Shown piece by piece: positions 32,582 to 41,087 of a DNA stretch of 64,000 bases (its first letter is position 1; each line of letters opens with the position of its first letter). Origin of the DNA: Elusimicrobiota bacterium. GTDB taxonomy: Bacteria > Elusimicrobiota > Elusimicrobia > FEN-1173. A program made the translations under genes and the position numbers. The DNA lies in contig JADKIY010000006.1 of the NCBI GenBank assembly GCA_016722575.1, positions 186,001 through 250,000 on the forward strand, written 5' to 3'. Below the pieces are notes generated by a model, which was not told the DNA's origin, made no database searches, and saw nothing but the letters and a program-made list of their open reading frames with translations.

Positions 32582-33607
32582 ATGACCTGCCGCATTGCGT
32601 TGGACGCCATGGGGGGGGACCACGGTCTTCCCGTCAACATCGCGGGGGCCCTGCTGGCCCGAAAGGAAACCGACCACGAGATCATTCTGGTCGGCGACCG
32701 GGACCTGATCCAGCAGGAATTGGAGCACCACGGCGCCCGGGACCAATTCCTGATCCAGCACGCTCCGACCGTCGTCGGCATGCACGAAAAGCCGGCGGAC
32801 GCCTGCCGCTCCAAAAAAGACTCCTCCATCATGGTCGCGGCCGAATTGGTCTCCCAGGGAAAGGCCGACGCCTTGATTTCCGCCGGCAATTCCGGCGCCA
32901 CCATGGCCGCTTCCCTTTGGCACCTGCGACGGTTGCCCGGGGTCTCCCGCCCGGCCATCGCCACGCTCATGCCCACCCTGGTCGGCAACGCCATCGTCCT
33001 GGACGTGGGCGCCAACGTGGATTGCAAACCGAAACACCTCCTTCAATTCGCCGTCATGGGATCGATTTACGCCCACGCCATTTTGAACATTCCGTCCCCC
33101 CGGGTGGGTCTCCTGACCATCGGGGAAGAGGAAGGCAAAGGCAATCTGGTCACCGTGGAAACCCACCCGATGCTCAAAGCCAGCGGACTCAATTACGTGG
33201 GCCACGTGGAAGGTCGCGACGTCCCCTCGGGCGTGGCCGACGTCTTCGTCTGCGACGGGTTTGTGGGGAACATTTTGTTGAAATTCGGCGAAGGGCTGGC
33301 CGCGGCCGTTTTGAAATTGATCAAGAACGAAGTGCGCAAACACCCCCTGGCGATTTTCGGCAAGTATCTGCTCAAGGGCGCCTTCAAGGAACTGCTGCGC
33401 AAAACCGATCCCTCGGAATACGGCGGGGCGCCGCTCCTGGGCGTCAACGGCGTGGCCCTGATTTCCCACGGGGGCGCCGACGCCAAGGCCATCAAGAACG
33501 CGGTGCGCACCGCGGGGGTCTTCGTTGAAGCCGGCATCAACCGTCAAATTTCGGACCGCCTGCAGGGAACCAACGCCCACATCATCCCGCTCAAGGTGTC
33601 GGCCTAA
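32582..33607 (+). CDS. plsX: Phosphate acyltransferase PlsX
   Basis: PlsX makes acyl phosphate from acyl-ACP for phospholipid synthesis. 341 residues, normal. CRIALDAMGGDHG is the N-terminal signature, followed by SAGNSGATMAA and LDVGANVDCKP. ATG 32582 is set by the signature although no clear Shine-Dalgarno is visible in the 49-base gap after rpmF. fabH starts three bases after its stop. Confidence 0.95.
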   Translation: MTCRIALDAMGGDHGLPVNIAGALLARKETDHEIILVGDRDLIQQELEHHGARDQFLIQHAPTVVGMHEKPADACRSKKDSSIMVAAELVSQGKADALISAGNSGATMAASLWHLRRLPGVSRPAIATLMPTLVGNAIVLDVGANVDCKPKHLLQFAVMGSIYAHAILNIPSPRVGLLTIGEEEGKGNLVTVETHPMLKASGLNYVGHVEGRDVPSGVADVFVCDGFVGNILLKFGEGLAAAVLKLIKNEVRKHPLAIFGKYLLKGAFKELLRKTDPSEYGGAPLLGVNGVALISHGGADAKAIKNAVRTAGVFVEAGINRQISDRLQGTNAHIIPLKVSA

Positions 33608-33609
33608 CC

Positions 33610-34593
33610 GTGAGCGGCGTGCGATTTTTGGCCACCGGGGCGGCGCTCCCGGCGAAGATCCTGACCAACGCGGACCTCTCCAAAATCGTCGACACGACCG
33701 ACGAGTGGATCACGGAGCGGACGGGCATCAAAGAGCGCCGCATCGCGGCGCCCGAGGAAGCCACCTCCGATCTCTCCACCCGGGCGGCCCGGTTGGCCCT
33801 GGAGCGGGCGGGCCTCCAACCCCGGGACGTCGACCTGATCGTGGTCGCGACCTGCACCCCCGACCACCTTTTCCCTTCGACGGCGTGCTTGGTCCAAAAA
33901 AATCTCGGCGTGCCGGCCTGCATCGCTTTCGACGTCTCCGCCGCCTGTTCCGGTTTCATCTACGGGCTGGCCTGCGTCAAAGGCCTCCTCGAAACCGGCG
34001 TGGCCAAAACGGCCCTCCTGATCGGCGCCGACACCCTCTCGCGCTTCACCGACTGGACCGACCGCGGCACCTGCGTGCTCTTCGGCGACGGGGCCGGGGC
34101 CCTGGTGCTCCAGGCGACGTCCCAAACCAGCGATTTGTTGTCGGTCCATTTGGCCGCGGACGGCGGGGCCGGGGACATCCTGACGATTCCGGGCGGCGGC
34201 TCCCGCCATCCCCTGGGCGTGAACGGCAACGCCAAGGAATTTCCACCGACGATTAAAATGGAAGGCCGGGAGGTTTTCAAGCACGCCGTGACCCGCATGG
34301 TGGAAGCCGCCGAAGGCGCCCTGGCCAAGGCCGGCCTCGCCCCCTCGGACTTGCGCCTTTTGATTCCGCACCAGGCCAATTTGCGCATCATCGACGCGGT
34401 CGCGAAACGGGTGAGCCTTCCCGACGACCGGGTGTTCCGCAACGTCCACAAGTTCGGCAACATGTCCGCGGCCACGACCATCGTGGCCCTGGACGAAGCC
34501 GTGCAAGACGGCCGGGTGAAGCGCGGGGACGTGGTGGAACTGATCGCTTTCGGCGCCGGCCTGACCTGGGGGGCCGCGGTCCTTCGTTGGTAG
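33610..34593 (+). CDS. fabH: 3-oxoacyl-ACP synthase III
   Basis: FabH condenses acetyl-CoA with malonyl-ACP to begin fatty acid synthesis. 327 residues. The triad is visible: Cys113 in SAACSGF, His in LIPHQANLRI, Asn in HKFGNMSAATT. TTDEWITERTGIKERR near the N-terminus is typical. GTG start. The 3' end overlaps the methyltransferase start by seven bases. Confidence 0.96.
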   Translation: MSGVRFLATGAALPAKILTNADLSKIVDTTDEWITERTGIKERRIAAPEEATSDLSTRAARLALERAGLQPRDVDLIVVATCTPDHLFPSTACLVQKNLGVPACIAFDVSAACSGFIYGLACVKGLLETGVAKTALLIGADTLSRFTDWTDRGTCVLFGDGAGALVLQATSQTSDLLSVHLAADGGAGDILTIPGGGSRHPLGVNGNAKEFPPTIKMEGREVFKHAVTRMVEAAEGALAKAGLAPSDLRLLIPHQANLRIIDAVAKRVSLPDDRVFRNVHKFGNMSAATTIVALDEAVQDGRVKRGDVVELIAFGAGLTWGAAVLRW

Positions 34594-35450
34594 CGGGCGC
34601 GGTTTCCTCCGCGCGCCGGGCGGCGAAGGCGCCGCCCACCGTCGCTCTTTACGCGGAGGACTGTTTGTCCGGCATGCGAACCCGGCTGGCCCCCGGCTCG
34701 GTGGACGTGGTGGTGACGTCGCCGCCCTACAACGTGGGCATCGCCTACGGGGCCTACGACGATCGGCGCACCCCGGAAGACTATTTGAATTGGATCGAGC
34801 GTTTCGGGCGGGAAGTTCACCGCGCGCTCGCCCCCGAGGGGTCCTTTTTTTTGAACGTGGGGGGAACGCCCCAAAACCCCTGGATTCCCGGCGACGTGGC
34901 CAATCGCCTTCGGCCGTTTTTCGTTTTGCAGAACCAGATTCTGTGGGTCAAATCCCTGGCCACGGGGGCCGAGGACGATCCCACGGGTCGACGCCCGGGG
35001 CTTTCCCTGGGGCATTACAAACCCGTCAACAGCCGGCGGTATTTGCACAGCGGCCACGAATTCGTGTTTCATTTCACCAAGACGGGGCGCGTCCCCCTGG
35101 ACCGTTTGGCCGTCGGAGTTCCCTACCGGGACAAATCAAACATCGCCCGGTGGGGTCGCGCGGCCGACCGGCGGTGCCGGGGCAACGTGTGGTTTGTCCC
35201 TTACCGGACGATTCAGTCCCGAAAAGGGGATCGTCCCCATCCGGCGACTTTCCCGGTGGAACTTCCGGCGATGTGCCTCAAGCTGCACGGCGTCGACCGG
35301 GTTCGAACGGTGTTGGACCCCTTTTTGGGGTTGGGGTCCACGGGACTGGCGGCCCGATCGCTGGGCTTAAATTTTGTGGGGTTTGATATCGACGCGGCGT
35401 ACGTGGCGGAAGCCCGGAAAGCGCTGACAAAAGCGGGAGCGATCGAATGA
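34587..35450 (+). CDS. DNA methyltransferase, beta-class (N4-cytosine or N6-adenine), within the fab operon
   Basis: A 287-residue protein with catalytic motif IV TSPPYN (44-49) before the AdoMet motif I LDPFLGLGSTG near residue 250, the beta-class order. TSPPY is most often seen in N4-cytosine enzymes, DPPY in N6-adenine ones, so m4C is slightly favoured. HPATFPVELP is the motif X region. TTG 34587 is the only standard in-frame start and overlaps fabH; the stop overlaps fabD (ATGA). No restriction endonuclease is adjacent, so it looks like a solitary methyltransferase. Its target sequence cannot be deduced. It is oddly placed between fabH and fabD. Confidence 0.88.
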   Translation: MVAGAVSSARRAAKAPPTVALYAEDCLSGMRTRLAPGSVDVVVTSPPYNVGIAYGAYDDRRTPEDYLNWIERFGREVHRALAPEGSFFLNVGGTPQNPWIPGDVANRLRPFFVLQNQILWVKSLATGAEDDPTGRRPGLSLGHYKPVNSRRYLHSGHEFVFHFTKTGRVPLDRLAVGVPYRDKSNIARWGRAADRRCRGNVWFVPYRTIQSRKGDRPHPATFPVELPAMCLKLHGVDRVRTVLDPFLGLGSTGLAARSLGLNFVGFDIDAAYVAEARKALTKAGAIE

Positions 35451-36382
35451 AAACGGCTTTTTTGTTTCCGGGTCAAGGGTCCCAATACGTGGGCATGGGG
35501 CGGGAATTGGCGGACCATTTCCCCGCGGCCAAGGCCGTGCTGGACCGCGCGGCGGCCAAGCTCGGCGGAGAGTACATTGACGTTTTTCTGAACGGACCCG
35601 AGGAAAAACTCCGACAAACGCGGTTCACGCAGGTGTCGCTGTTCATCGTGTCCATGGCCGCCCAGGAGGTGTTGAAAGGGGCGGGTTTCAAGGCCGACGC
35701 GGTGGCGGGCCACAGCCTGGGGGAATATTCGGCCCTGTGCGCGGCGGGCGCTTTCGATTTTGAAACCGGGTTGGACCTGGTGAAAGCCCGGGGCGAAGCC
35801 ATCGGGGCCGCGGCGGAAAAAGTGCCGGGCACCATGGCCGCCATCGTGGGGCTGGACCGGAACGTCGTCGAAGAGATTTGCCGGACGGCGTCGGTCCACG
35901 GCGTTTGCCAGCCGGTCAATTACAATTGCCCCGGCCAGATCGTCGTGGCGGGGGAAGTCGCCGCCGTCCAAGCGGCCGTCCAAGCGGCCCAGGCGGCCGG
36001 TTCGCCCAAGTCCATCGTTTTGAACGTGTCGGGGCCTTTCCACTCCTCCCTCATGAAGCCCGCGGCGGACGCCATGGCCGGGGTCTTGGGTCGCGCGACC
36101 ATCGTTTCGCCGGCCGTCCCGGTGTATATGAACGTGGATGCCCGGGAAACCCGTTCCCCCGAGGATATCCGGGCGAAGCTCGTACGGCAAATAGACCACG
36201 CCGTTCTCTGGGAAGACACCCTTCGGGGCCTCTTCGCCGCGGGGGTCGAGAACTTCATTGAAGTCGGACCGGGGCGGGTGCTGTCGGGGCTTCTGCGGCG
36301 CACCGACAAGGCCAAGAAATTTTCTAATATAGAGGACAAAAAATCGGCGGACGCGCTGCTGGCGGCCGTCGCCCCGCGCTAA
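35447..36382 (+). CDS. fabD: Malonyl-CoA:ACP transacylase
   Basis: FabD loads malonyl groups on ACP. 311 residues. FLFPGQGSQYVGMG at the N-terminus, nucleophile Ser90 in AGHSLGEYSAL, QPVNYNCPGQIVVAG in the middle and GPFHSSLM holding the partner His. ATG 35447 overlaps the methyltransferase stop, implying coupled translation. Confidence 0.96.
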   Translation: MKTAFLFPGQGSQYVGMGRELADHFPAAKAVLDRAAAKLGGEYIDVFLNGPEEKLRQTRFTQVSLFIVSMAAQEVLKGAGFKADAVAGHSLGEYSALCAAGAFDFETGLDLVKARGEAIGAAAEKVPGTMAAIVGLDRNVVEEICRTASVHGVCQPVNYNCPGQIVVAGEVAAVQAAVQAAQAAGSPKSIVLNVSGPFHSSLMKPAADAMAGVLGRATIVSPAVPVYMNVDARETRSPEDIRAKLVRQIDHAVLWEDTLRGLFAAGVENFIEVGPGRVLSGLLRRTDKAKKFSNIEDKKSADALLAAVAPR

Positions 36383-36420
36383 GGCGCGGCGTTCGTTTTC
36401 CTCTCGCGAAAGGACACACC

Positions 36421-37164
36421 ATGCGACTCAAAGACCAAGTGACACTCATCACCGGCGGGGCCCAGGGCATCGGACGGGCCATCGCGGAGACCTTCGCCAA
36501 GGAAGGCGCCAAAATCGCCCTCTGCGACGTGAACGAAGCCGCGGCCCAACAGACCGCCGCCGAGATCAAGCAAAAATACAACGTGGACACCCACGCGGCC
36601 AAGGTCAACGTGACCGTGTTCGACGAATGCGAAAAGTGGGTCGCCGCCGTCGCCGAAAAAATGGGCCGGGTGGACGTTTTGATCAACAACGCCGGCATCA
36701 CCAAGGACAATTTGGTGATGCGGATGTCGGACCAGGAATGGGACGCGGTGATCGCCGTGAACCTCAAGGGCGTCTTCAACTGCACCAAGGCCGTCAACCG
36801 TCCCATGTTCAAACAGCGGGGGGGGCGCATCATCAACATCGCCTCCATCGTGGGCCTCATGGGGAACGCCGGCCAGGTCAATTACTCGGCCACCAAAGGC
36901 GGCGTCATCGCCATGACCAAGACCTGCGCCCGGGAGTTTGCCAGCCGGAACGTCCTGGTGAACGCCATCGCTCCGGGGTTCATCCGCACGGCCATGACGG
37001 ACAAATTGACCGACGAGCAGAAGCAAAAGCTTTCCAGCCTCATCCCCCTGGAACGTTTGGGCGAAGCCCAGGACGTGGCCAACGCGGCCCTCTTTTTGGC
37101 CTCGCCGGAGAGCTCCTACATCACCGGCCAGGTGATTTCGGTCAACGGCGGGATGTACATGTAA
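36421..37164 (+). CDS. fabG: 3-oxoacyl-ACP reductase
   Basis: A short-chain dehydrogenase of 247 residues that reduces 3-oxoacyl-ACP with NADPH. Cofactor motif TGGAQGIGRA, NNAG, and catalytic Ser142, Tyr155 and Lys159 (YSATK). RBS AAAGGA. A terminator follows its stop, separating fabG from acpP. Confidence 0.95.
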   Translation: MRLKDQVTLITGGAQGIGRAIAETFAKEGAKIALCDVNEAAAQQTAAEIKQKYNVDTHAAKVNVTVFDECEKWVAAVAEKMGRVDVLINNAGITKDNLVMRMSDQEWDAVIAVNLKGVFNCTKAVNRPMFKQRGGRIINIASIVGLMGNAGQVNYSATKGGVIAMTKTCAREFASRNVLVNAIAPGFIRTAMTDKLTDEQKQKLSSLIPLERLGEAQDVANAALFLASPESSYITGQVISVNGGMYM

Positions 37165-37170
37165 GGGAAC

Positions 37171-37200
37171 GGCCCCGGACGTCGCGGGGCCTTTGTTTTT
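37171..37200 (+). terminator. Intrinsic terminator after fabG
   Basis: GGCCCCG (37171-37177), 7-base loop, CGGGGCC (37185-37191), then TTTGTTTTT. It lies seven bases after the fabG stop, inside the fab cluster. Confidence 0.8.
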
Positions 37201-37295
37201 CAGCAGCACGGTGGAGGAAGCTCAACGCGCGCGGGGAAGTCGCCCCACGCACGTTGGGCCTCAAACGCCAACAACCTCAATGAAGGGGGCAACAC

Positions 37296-37535
37296 GTGGC
37301 AGACGACATCGAGACAAAGGTGCGGGACATCATCGTGGAGCAGTTGGGCGTGGACGCGGCGCAGGTGAAGCCGGAGGCGTCGTTCGTCAACGACCTCGGC
37401 GCGGACTCCCTGGACACGGTGGAGCTCGTGATGGCGTTGGAAGAGGCCTTCGACATGGAAATTCCGGACGAAGAAGCCGAGAAAATCCAAACCGTCACCC
37501 AGGCCGTCAATTACATCAAGTCGCACAAGAAATAG
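37296..37535 (+). CDS. acpP: Acyl carrier protein
   Basis: A 79-residue acidic protein carrying growing acyl chains on phosphopantetheine attached to Ser38 in LGADSLDTVE. GTG 37296 with GAAGGGGG upstream. The 131-base gap before it starts with the fabG terminator; no clear promoter boxes were found there. A 13-bp hairpin follows the gene. High acpP expression independent of neighbours is plausible. Confidence 0.97.
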   Translation: MADDIETKVRDIIVEQLGVDAAQVKPEASFVNDLGADSLDTVELVMALEEAFDMEIPDEEAEKIQTVTQAVNYIKSHKK

Positions 37536-37545
37536 TTTTTCCCCG

Positions 37546-37580
37546 GACCCCGAAGGGACGATCAGCCTCCCTTCGGGGTC
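37546..37580 (+). promoter_or_regulatory. Long hairpin between acpP and fabF
   Basis: GACCCCGAAGGGA (37546-37558) and TCCCTTCGGGGTC (37568-37580) are perfectly complementary, with a 9-base loop. The sequence after it (ACGATTTTG) is a poor U-tract, so it may be a leaky terminator or an mRNA-stabilising or processing element behind acpP. Confidence 0.6.
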
Positions 37581-37625
37581 ACGATTTTGAACGCCCGCGG
37601 ATTCGGCGTTCGCGAAGAGGATTCC

Positions 37626-38876
37626 ATGGACATTAAAAAGCGCGTGGTCATCACCGGGGTGGGGATCGTCAGCCCCATCGGCATCGGCAAAGAGGCCTAT
37701 TGGCAGAGTCTCAAATCCGGACGTCCCGGGTTCGGGCGGATCAGTTTTTTCGACCCCTCCACCTACCCCTGCCACATTGACGCGGAAGTCCGGGATTTCC
37801 AGCCCGAGCAATTCATCGATAAAAAGAAAATCCGCCGCATGGACCGGTTCACCCAATTCGCCTGCGCGGCGGCCAAATTGGCCGTGGAAGATTCCAAGAT
37901 CGATTTTGCAAAGGAAAACGTGGAGCGGTGCGGGGTCATCGTGGGCTCCGGCATCGGCGGCTTGCCGACCATCGAAGCCGAACACTCCGTCCTTCTGGAA
38001 AAAGGCATGCGCCGGGTGTCGCCCTTCCTGATTCCGATGCTCATCACCAACATCGCCCCCGGCGAAATCGCCATCGAATACGGCCTGGTGGGCCCCAATT
38101 ACTCGGTGGCCTCGGCTTGCGCCACCTCCAACCACGCCATCGGGGAAGCCCTCCGGCACATTCGCTACGGCGATGCCGACGTCATCCTGGCCGGCGGCAC
38201 CGAAGCGGCCATCACGCCCCTGGGCGTGGCCGGTTTCTGCCAAGCCCGGGCGTTGACCACGGATTTCAACGATCGGCCGGAAAAAGCCAGCCGTCCCTTC
38301 GACAAGGGCCGCTCGGGGTTTGTCATGGGCGAAGGCGCCGGGGTGGTCGTGCTGGAAACCCTGGAGCACGCCCTGGCGCGCGGCGCCAAGATTTACGGGG
38401 AATTGGCCGGGTACGGCGCGACGGACGACGCCTACCACATCACCGCGCCCTCCCCCGAAGCCAAGGCCGCCAGTCGCGCCATGCAGTTGGCGCTGGCCGA
38501 CGGGGGCCTCCGGCCCGAGGACGTGGACTACGTGAACGCCCACGGGACCTCGACCGAACTCAACGACAAGACGGAAACCTTCGCGATCAAAAAAGTGTTC
38601 GGCGACCACGCGAAGAAACTCGCCGTGTCCTCCACCAAATCCATGACCGGACACCTCCTGGGCGCCGCCGGCGCGGCGGAGTTGATCGCGACCCTCCTCA
38701 GCATGGAACACAACACCCTTCACCCGACCATCAACCAGGAAACCCCCGACCCGGAATGCGATCTGGATTACGTGCCCAACGTGGCCCGGCCGGCGCAGAT
38801 CAACGTCGCGCTCTCGAACTCCTTGGGGTTCGGCGGGCACAACGCCGTTTTGGTGGTGAAACGGTTCAAATCCTAA
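37626..38876 (+). CDS. fabF: 3-oxoacyl-ACP synthase II
   Basis: FabF elongates acyl-ACP with malonyl-ACP. 416 residues from ATG 37626 (GAGG upstream). The active-site Cys165 lies in SVASACATSNHAIG; the His residues are in NAHGTST and STKSMTGHLLGAAG. SNSLGFGGHNA closes the protein. Follows acpP as in many bacteria. Confidence 0.96.
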   Translation: MDIKKRVVITGVGIVSPIGIGKEAYWQSLKSGRPGFGRISFFDPSTYPCHIDAEVRDFQPEQFIDKKKIRRMDRFTQFACAAAKLAVEDSKIDFAKENVERCGVIVGSGIGGLPTIEAEHSVLLEKGMRRVSPFLIPMLITNIAPGEIAIEYGLVGPNYSVASACATSNHAIGEALRHIRYGDADVILAGGTEAAITPLGVAGFCQARALTTDFNDRPEKASRPFDKGRSGFVMGEGAGVVVLETLEHALARGAKIYGELAGYGATDDAYHITAPSPEAKAASRAMQLALADGGLRPEDVDYVNAHGTSTELNDKTETFAIKKVFGDHAKKLAVSSTKSMTGHLLGAAGAAELIATLLSMEHNTLHPTINQETPDPECDLDYVPNVARPAQINVALSNSLGFGGHNAVLVVKRFKS

Positions 38877-38885
38877 CGGGCCGTC

Positions 38886-39668
38886 ATGCCGCGCGAGGAC
38901 TCCGCACTCCTTCAAAAGGCGCTTCGCCACAAATTTAAGAACACCAAACTGCTGGAGGAAGCGCTCACCCACAAGTCCCACGCGATCGAACGGGGGAGCA
39001 AAACCTTCAACGAACGGCTGGAGTTCCTGGGCGACAGCGTTTTGGCCACGGTGGTCGCCCATTACCTTTTCAAGCGCTACGCCGACGAAGACGAGGGCAA
39101 GCTTTCCAAGCTGAAATCCCAGCTGGTGGCGCGCCCCTCCCTGGTCGTGTGGTCCCGGGAAATCGGCCTGGGGAAATATTTGTGGATGAGCGACGGCGAA
39201 GAGGCCACGGGCGGGCGCGAACGGGACAGCTTGCTCGCCAACGCCTTTGAGGCCCTTCTGGGCGCGATCTTCCTGGACGCCGGGTTTTCCGTGGCCCAAC
39301 GGTTCGTGGTCCGCCTCCTTTCGAAAAAGAAACGCATCGTCGAAACCGATTACAAAAGCAAACTTCAGGAAATCATTCAGAAGCGGTATAAAATTCCCCC
39401 GTCCTACCTGCTGTTGGAGGAAAAAGGCCCCGACCACAACAAAACCTTCGTCATGCAGGTGAACGTCCGTCGGCGGCTCCTGGGCCAGGGGGAAGGTCAT
39501 TCCAAGAAAGAGGCCGAGCAGGCCGCGGCGTATCAGGCGCTGAAAAAGATCCGCCAGCACCGGTTGGCCCCCAAAATCGATCCCCACCACATGGCGGAGG
39601 ATCACGCGTTGTCGGAGCCCAGCCCCCGGCGGGCCGCCCGGCGAACCGAGGAAAAGGAAAAATCCTGA
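38886..39668 (+). CDS. rnc: Ribonuclease III
   Basis: RNase III cleaves double-stranded RNA in rRNA processing and mRNA decay. 260 residues. The nuclease signature NERLEFLGDSVL (42-53) and the second acidic cluster in NAFEALLGAIFLDAG are intact, followed by a dsRNA-binding domain (about 160-230, GEGHSKKEAEQAAA) and a charged tail. It starts nine bases after fabF. acpP-rnc-smc is a common order; here smc lies about 5 kb further on. Confidence 0.96.
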   Translation: MPREDSALLQKALRHKFKNTKLLEEALTHKSHAIERGSKTFNERLEFLGDSVLATVVAHYLFKRYADEDEGKLSKLKSQLVARPSLVVWSREIGLGKYLWMSDGEEATGGRERDSLLANAFEALLGAIFLDAGFSVAQRFVVRLLSKKKRIVETDYKSKLQEIIQKRYKIPPSYLLLEEKGPDHNKTFVMQVNVRRRLLGQGEGHSKKEAEQAAAYQALKKIRQHRLAPKIDPHHMAEDHALSEPSPRRAARRTEEKEKS

Positions 39669-39678
39669 GCCGCGTCAC

Positions 39679-39706
39679 GTTTGCCCCCCGGCGATTTTTG
39701 TATAGT
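39679..39706 (+). promoter_or_regulatory. Possible promoter for the acyl-CoA dehydrogenase gene
   Basis: A good -10 box TATAGT (39701-39706) in an AT-rich patch, with only a weak -35 candidate (GTTTGC, 39679-39684, 16-base spacer), in the 86-base gap after rnc. Confidence 0.35.
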
Positions 39707-39754
39707 TGACCGGCCGGACCCATCGATTTTGAGTTCACCCCCGAAGGAGACGTC

Positions 39755-40984
39755 ATGAACTATTTCTTGACCGAAGAGCAGCAGGCCATCGTCCAAGTCG
39801 CGCGCGAAATCGCCCAGAAGAAAATAAAGCCCGTCCGCGAAAAGCACGACGCCGAGGACACCTTCGCCTGGGAAATCGTCGAGGAATTCCGCAAGGCCGA
39901 TTTGTGCGGCGTCTACTTCCACACCAACTACGGCGGATTGGGCGGCGGGGTGTTTGAATTGGCCCTGGTCGTCGAGGAATTGTCGAAGGTGTGCGGCGGC
40001 ATCGCGCTCAGCCTGGCGGCCACGGCCCTGGGCACCTTCCCCATCATGCTCTTCGGCACGCCGGAGCAAAAGAAACGCTGGCTGCCCGACCTGGCCTCCG
40101 GCAAACGCCTCGGCGCTTTCACGATCACCGAACCCGAAGCCGGTTCCGACGCCACCGCCACCCGCTGCACGGCGAAGAAAGACGGCAACGACTACATTTT
40201 GAACGGCGTGAAAAATTTCGCCACCAACGGCGAAGTGGCCGAAATTTATTCGACGTTCGCGTCCACCAACCCCTCCCGGGGCGCCCGTGGCATCACCTGC
40301 TTTGTGATCGAGAAAGGGACCAAGGGATTCTCCTTCGGTAAAAAAGAGCACAAGATGGGCATCCGCTCCAGCGCCACCTACGAATTGGTGTTCGACAATT
40401 GCCGCATCCCGGCCGCCAACATGCTCGGAAAAGAAGGCCAGGGATTGTTCGTGGCCCAGGCCACGCTGGACATTTCCCGCCCCGGCGTCGCCTCCCAGGC
40501 CCTGGGCATCGGCACCGGCGCCCTGGAAGAAGCCCTCAACTACGCCAAGGTGCGCAAGCAGTTCGGCCAAACGGTTCTTTCCTTCCAATCCTCCCAGCAC
40601 ATGGTGGCCGACATGGCGACCAAGCTGGAAGCGGCCCGGGCGCTGCTCTACAGCGTGGTGCGGGCCATGGACGTCGATTTCAAAGCGGCGGTGGAAGCGT
40701 CGGAGCAATCGGGCAAAACGGTGTACGAGGAAATGAAGCGCGTCGCCTCCGGCCGGTGGACCAAATACTCCGCCATGTGCAAACTGTTCTGCTCGGACAC
40801 GGCCTTTGAAGTCGCCGACAACGCCATCCAGCTGTGCGGAGGCATCGGCTACATGCGGGACTTCCCCGTTGAAAAATACCTGCGGGACGCGAAGATCACC
40901 CAGATTTACGAAGGCACCAACCAGATTCAGCGCAACGAAATCGGGATGATGATCACCAAGGAGTTGGCGTCCAAGGGGGACTGA
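39755..40984 (+). CDS. Acyl-CoA dehydrogenase (short-chain/butyryl type)
   Basis: A 409-residue FAD enzyme interconverting acyl-CoA and enoyl-CoA. Landmarks: FTITEPEAGSDATATRC (flavin and substrate loop), GIRSSATYELVFDNCRIP, LCGGIGYMRDFPVEKYLRDA and the catalytic-base region YEGTNQIQRNEIG. RBS AAGGAG before ATG 39755. It lies directly upstream of EtfB and a ferredoxin-fused EtfA, an arrangement resembling the caffeyl-CoA reductase (CarCDE) and butyryl-CoA dehydrogenase/Etf complexes. Physiological substrate unknown. Confidence 0.93.
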   Translation: MNYFLTEEQQAIVQVAREIAQKKIKPVREKHDAEDTFAWEIVEEFRKADLCGVYFHTNYGGLGGGVFELALVVEELSKVCGGIALSLAATALGTFPIMLFGTPEQKKRWLPDLASGKRLGAFTITEPEAGSDATATRCTAKKDGNDYILNGVKNFATNGEVAEIYSTFASTNPSRGARGITCFVIEKGTKGFSFGKKEHKMGIRSSATYELVFDNCRIPAANMLGKEGQGLFVAQATLDISRPGVASQALGIGTGALEEALNYAKVRKQFGQTVLSFQSSQHMVADMATKLEAARALLYSVVRAMDVDFKAAVEASEQSGKTVYEEMKRVASGRWTKYSAMCKLFCSDTAFEVADNAIQLCGGIGYMRDFPVEKYLRDAKITQIYEGTNQIQRNEIGMMITKELASKGD

Positions 40985-40995
40985 GCGTTCCCTCC

Positions 40996-41024
40996 TTGAA
41001 AAGACGAGCTTTTCCAGTTAGAAT
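40996..41024 (+). promoter_or_regulatory. Strong promoter for etfBA
   Basis: TTGAAA (40996-41001), 17-base spacer, TAGAAT (41019-41024). Predicted transcript start near 41031, about 57 bases before etfB. Confidence 0.7.
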
Positions 41025-41034
41025 GGTGCATCGC

Positions 41035-41054
41035 TTCGTGAAAAACATCACGAA
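41035..41054 (+). promoter_or_regulatory. CRP/FNR-spaced palindrome at the etfB transcript start
   Basis: TTCGTGA (41035-41041), six bases, TCACGAA (41048-41054): a perfect inverted repeat with the GTGA-N6-TCAC core that CRP/FNR-family regulators use. Its position just after the predicted start would suit repression; it can also form a hairpin in the leader. Confidence 0.5.
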
Positions 41055-41087
41055 CCTGCCGATAACCTAAGTAAAGAGACGACCGCC

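Noticed and set aside
31796..33580. A minus-strand reading frame opposite yceD, rpmF and plsX
   Set aside because: No protein-family features, overlaps three well-supported genes; antisense artefact.
37250..37290. A promoter just upstream of acpP
   Set aside because: No -35/-10 pair with acceptable boxes and spacing could be found there.
37200..39605. A long minus-strand reading frame opposite acpP, fabF and rnc
   Set aside because: Spans several real genes and two hairpins on the other strand; composition artefact of GC-rich coding DNA.
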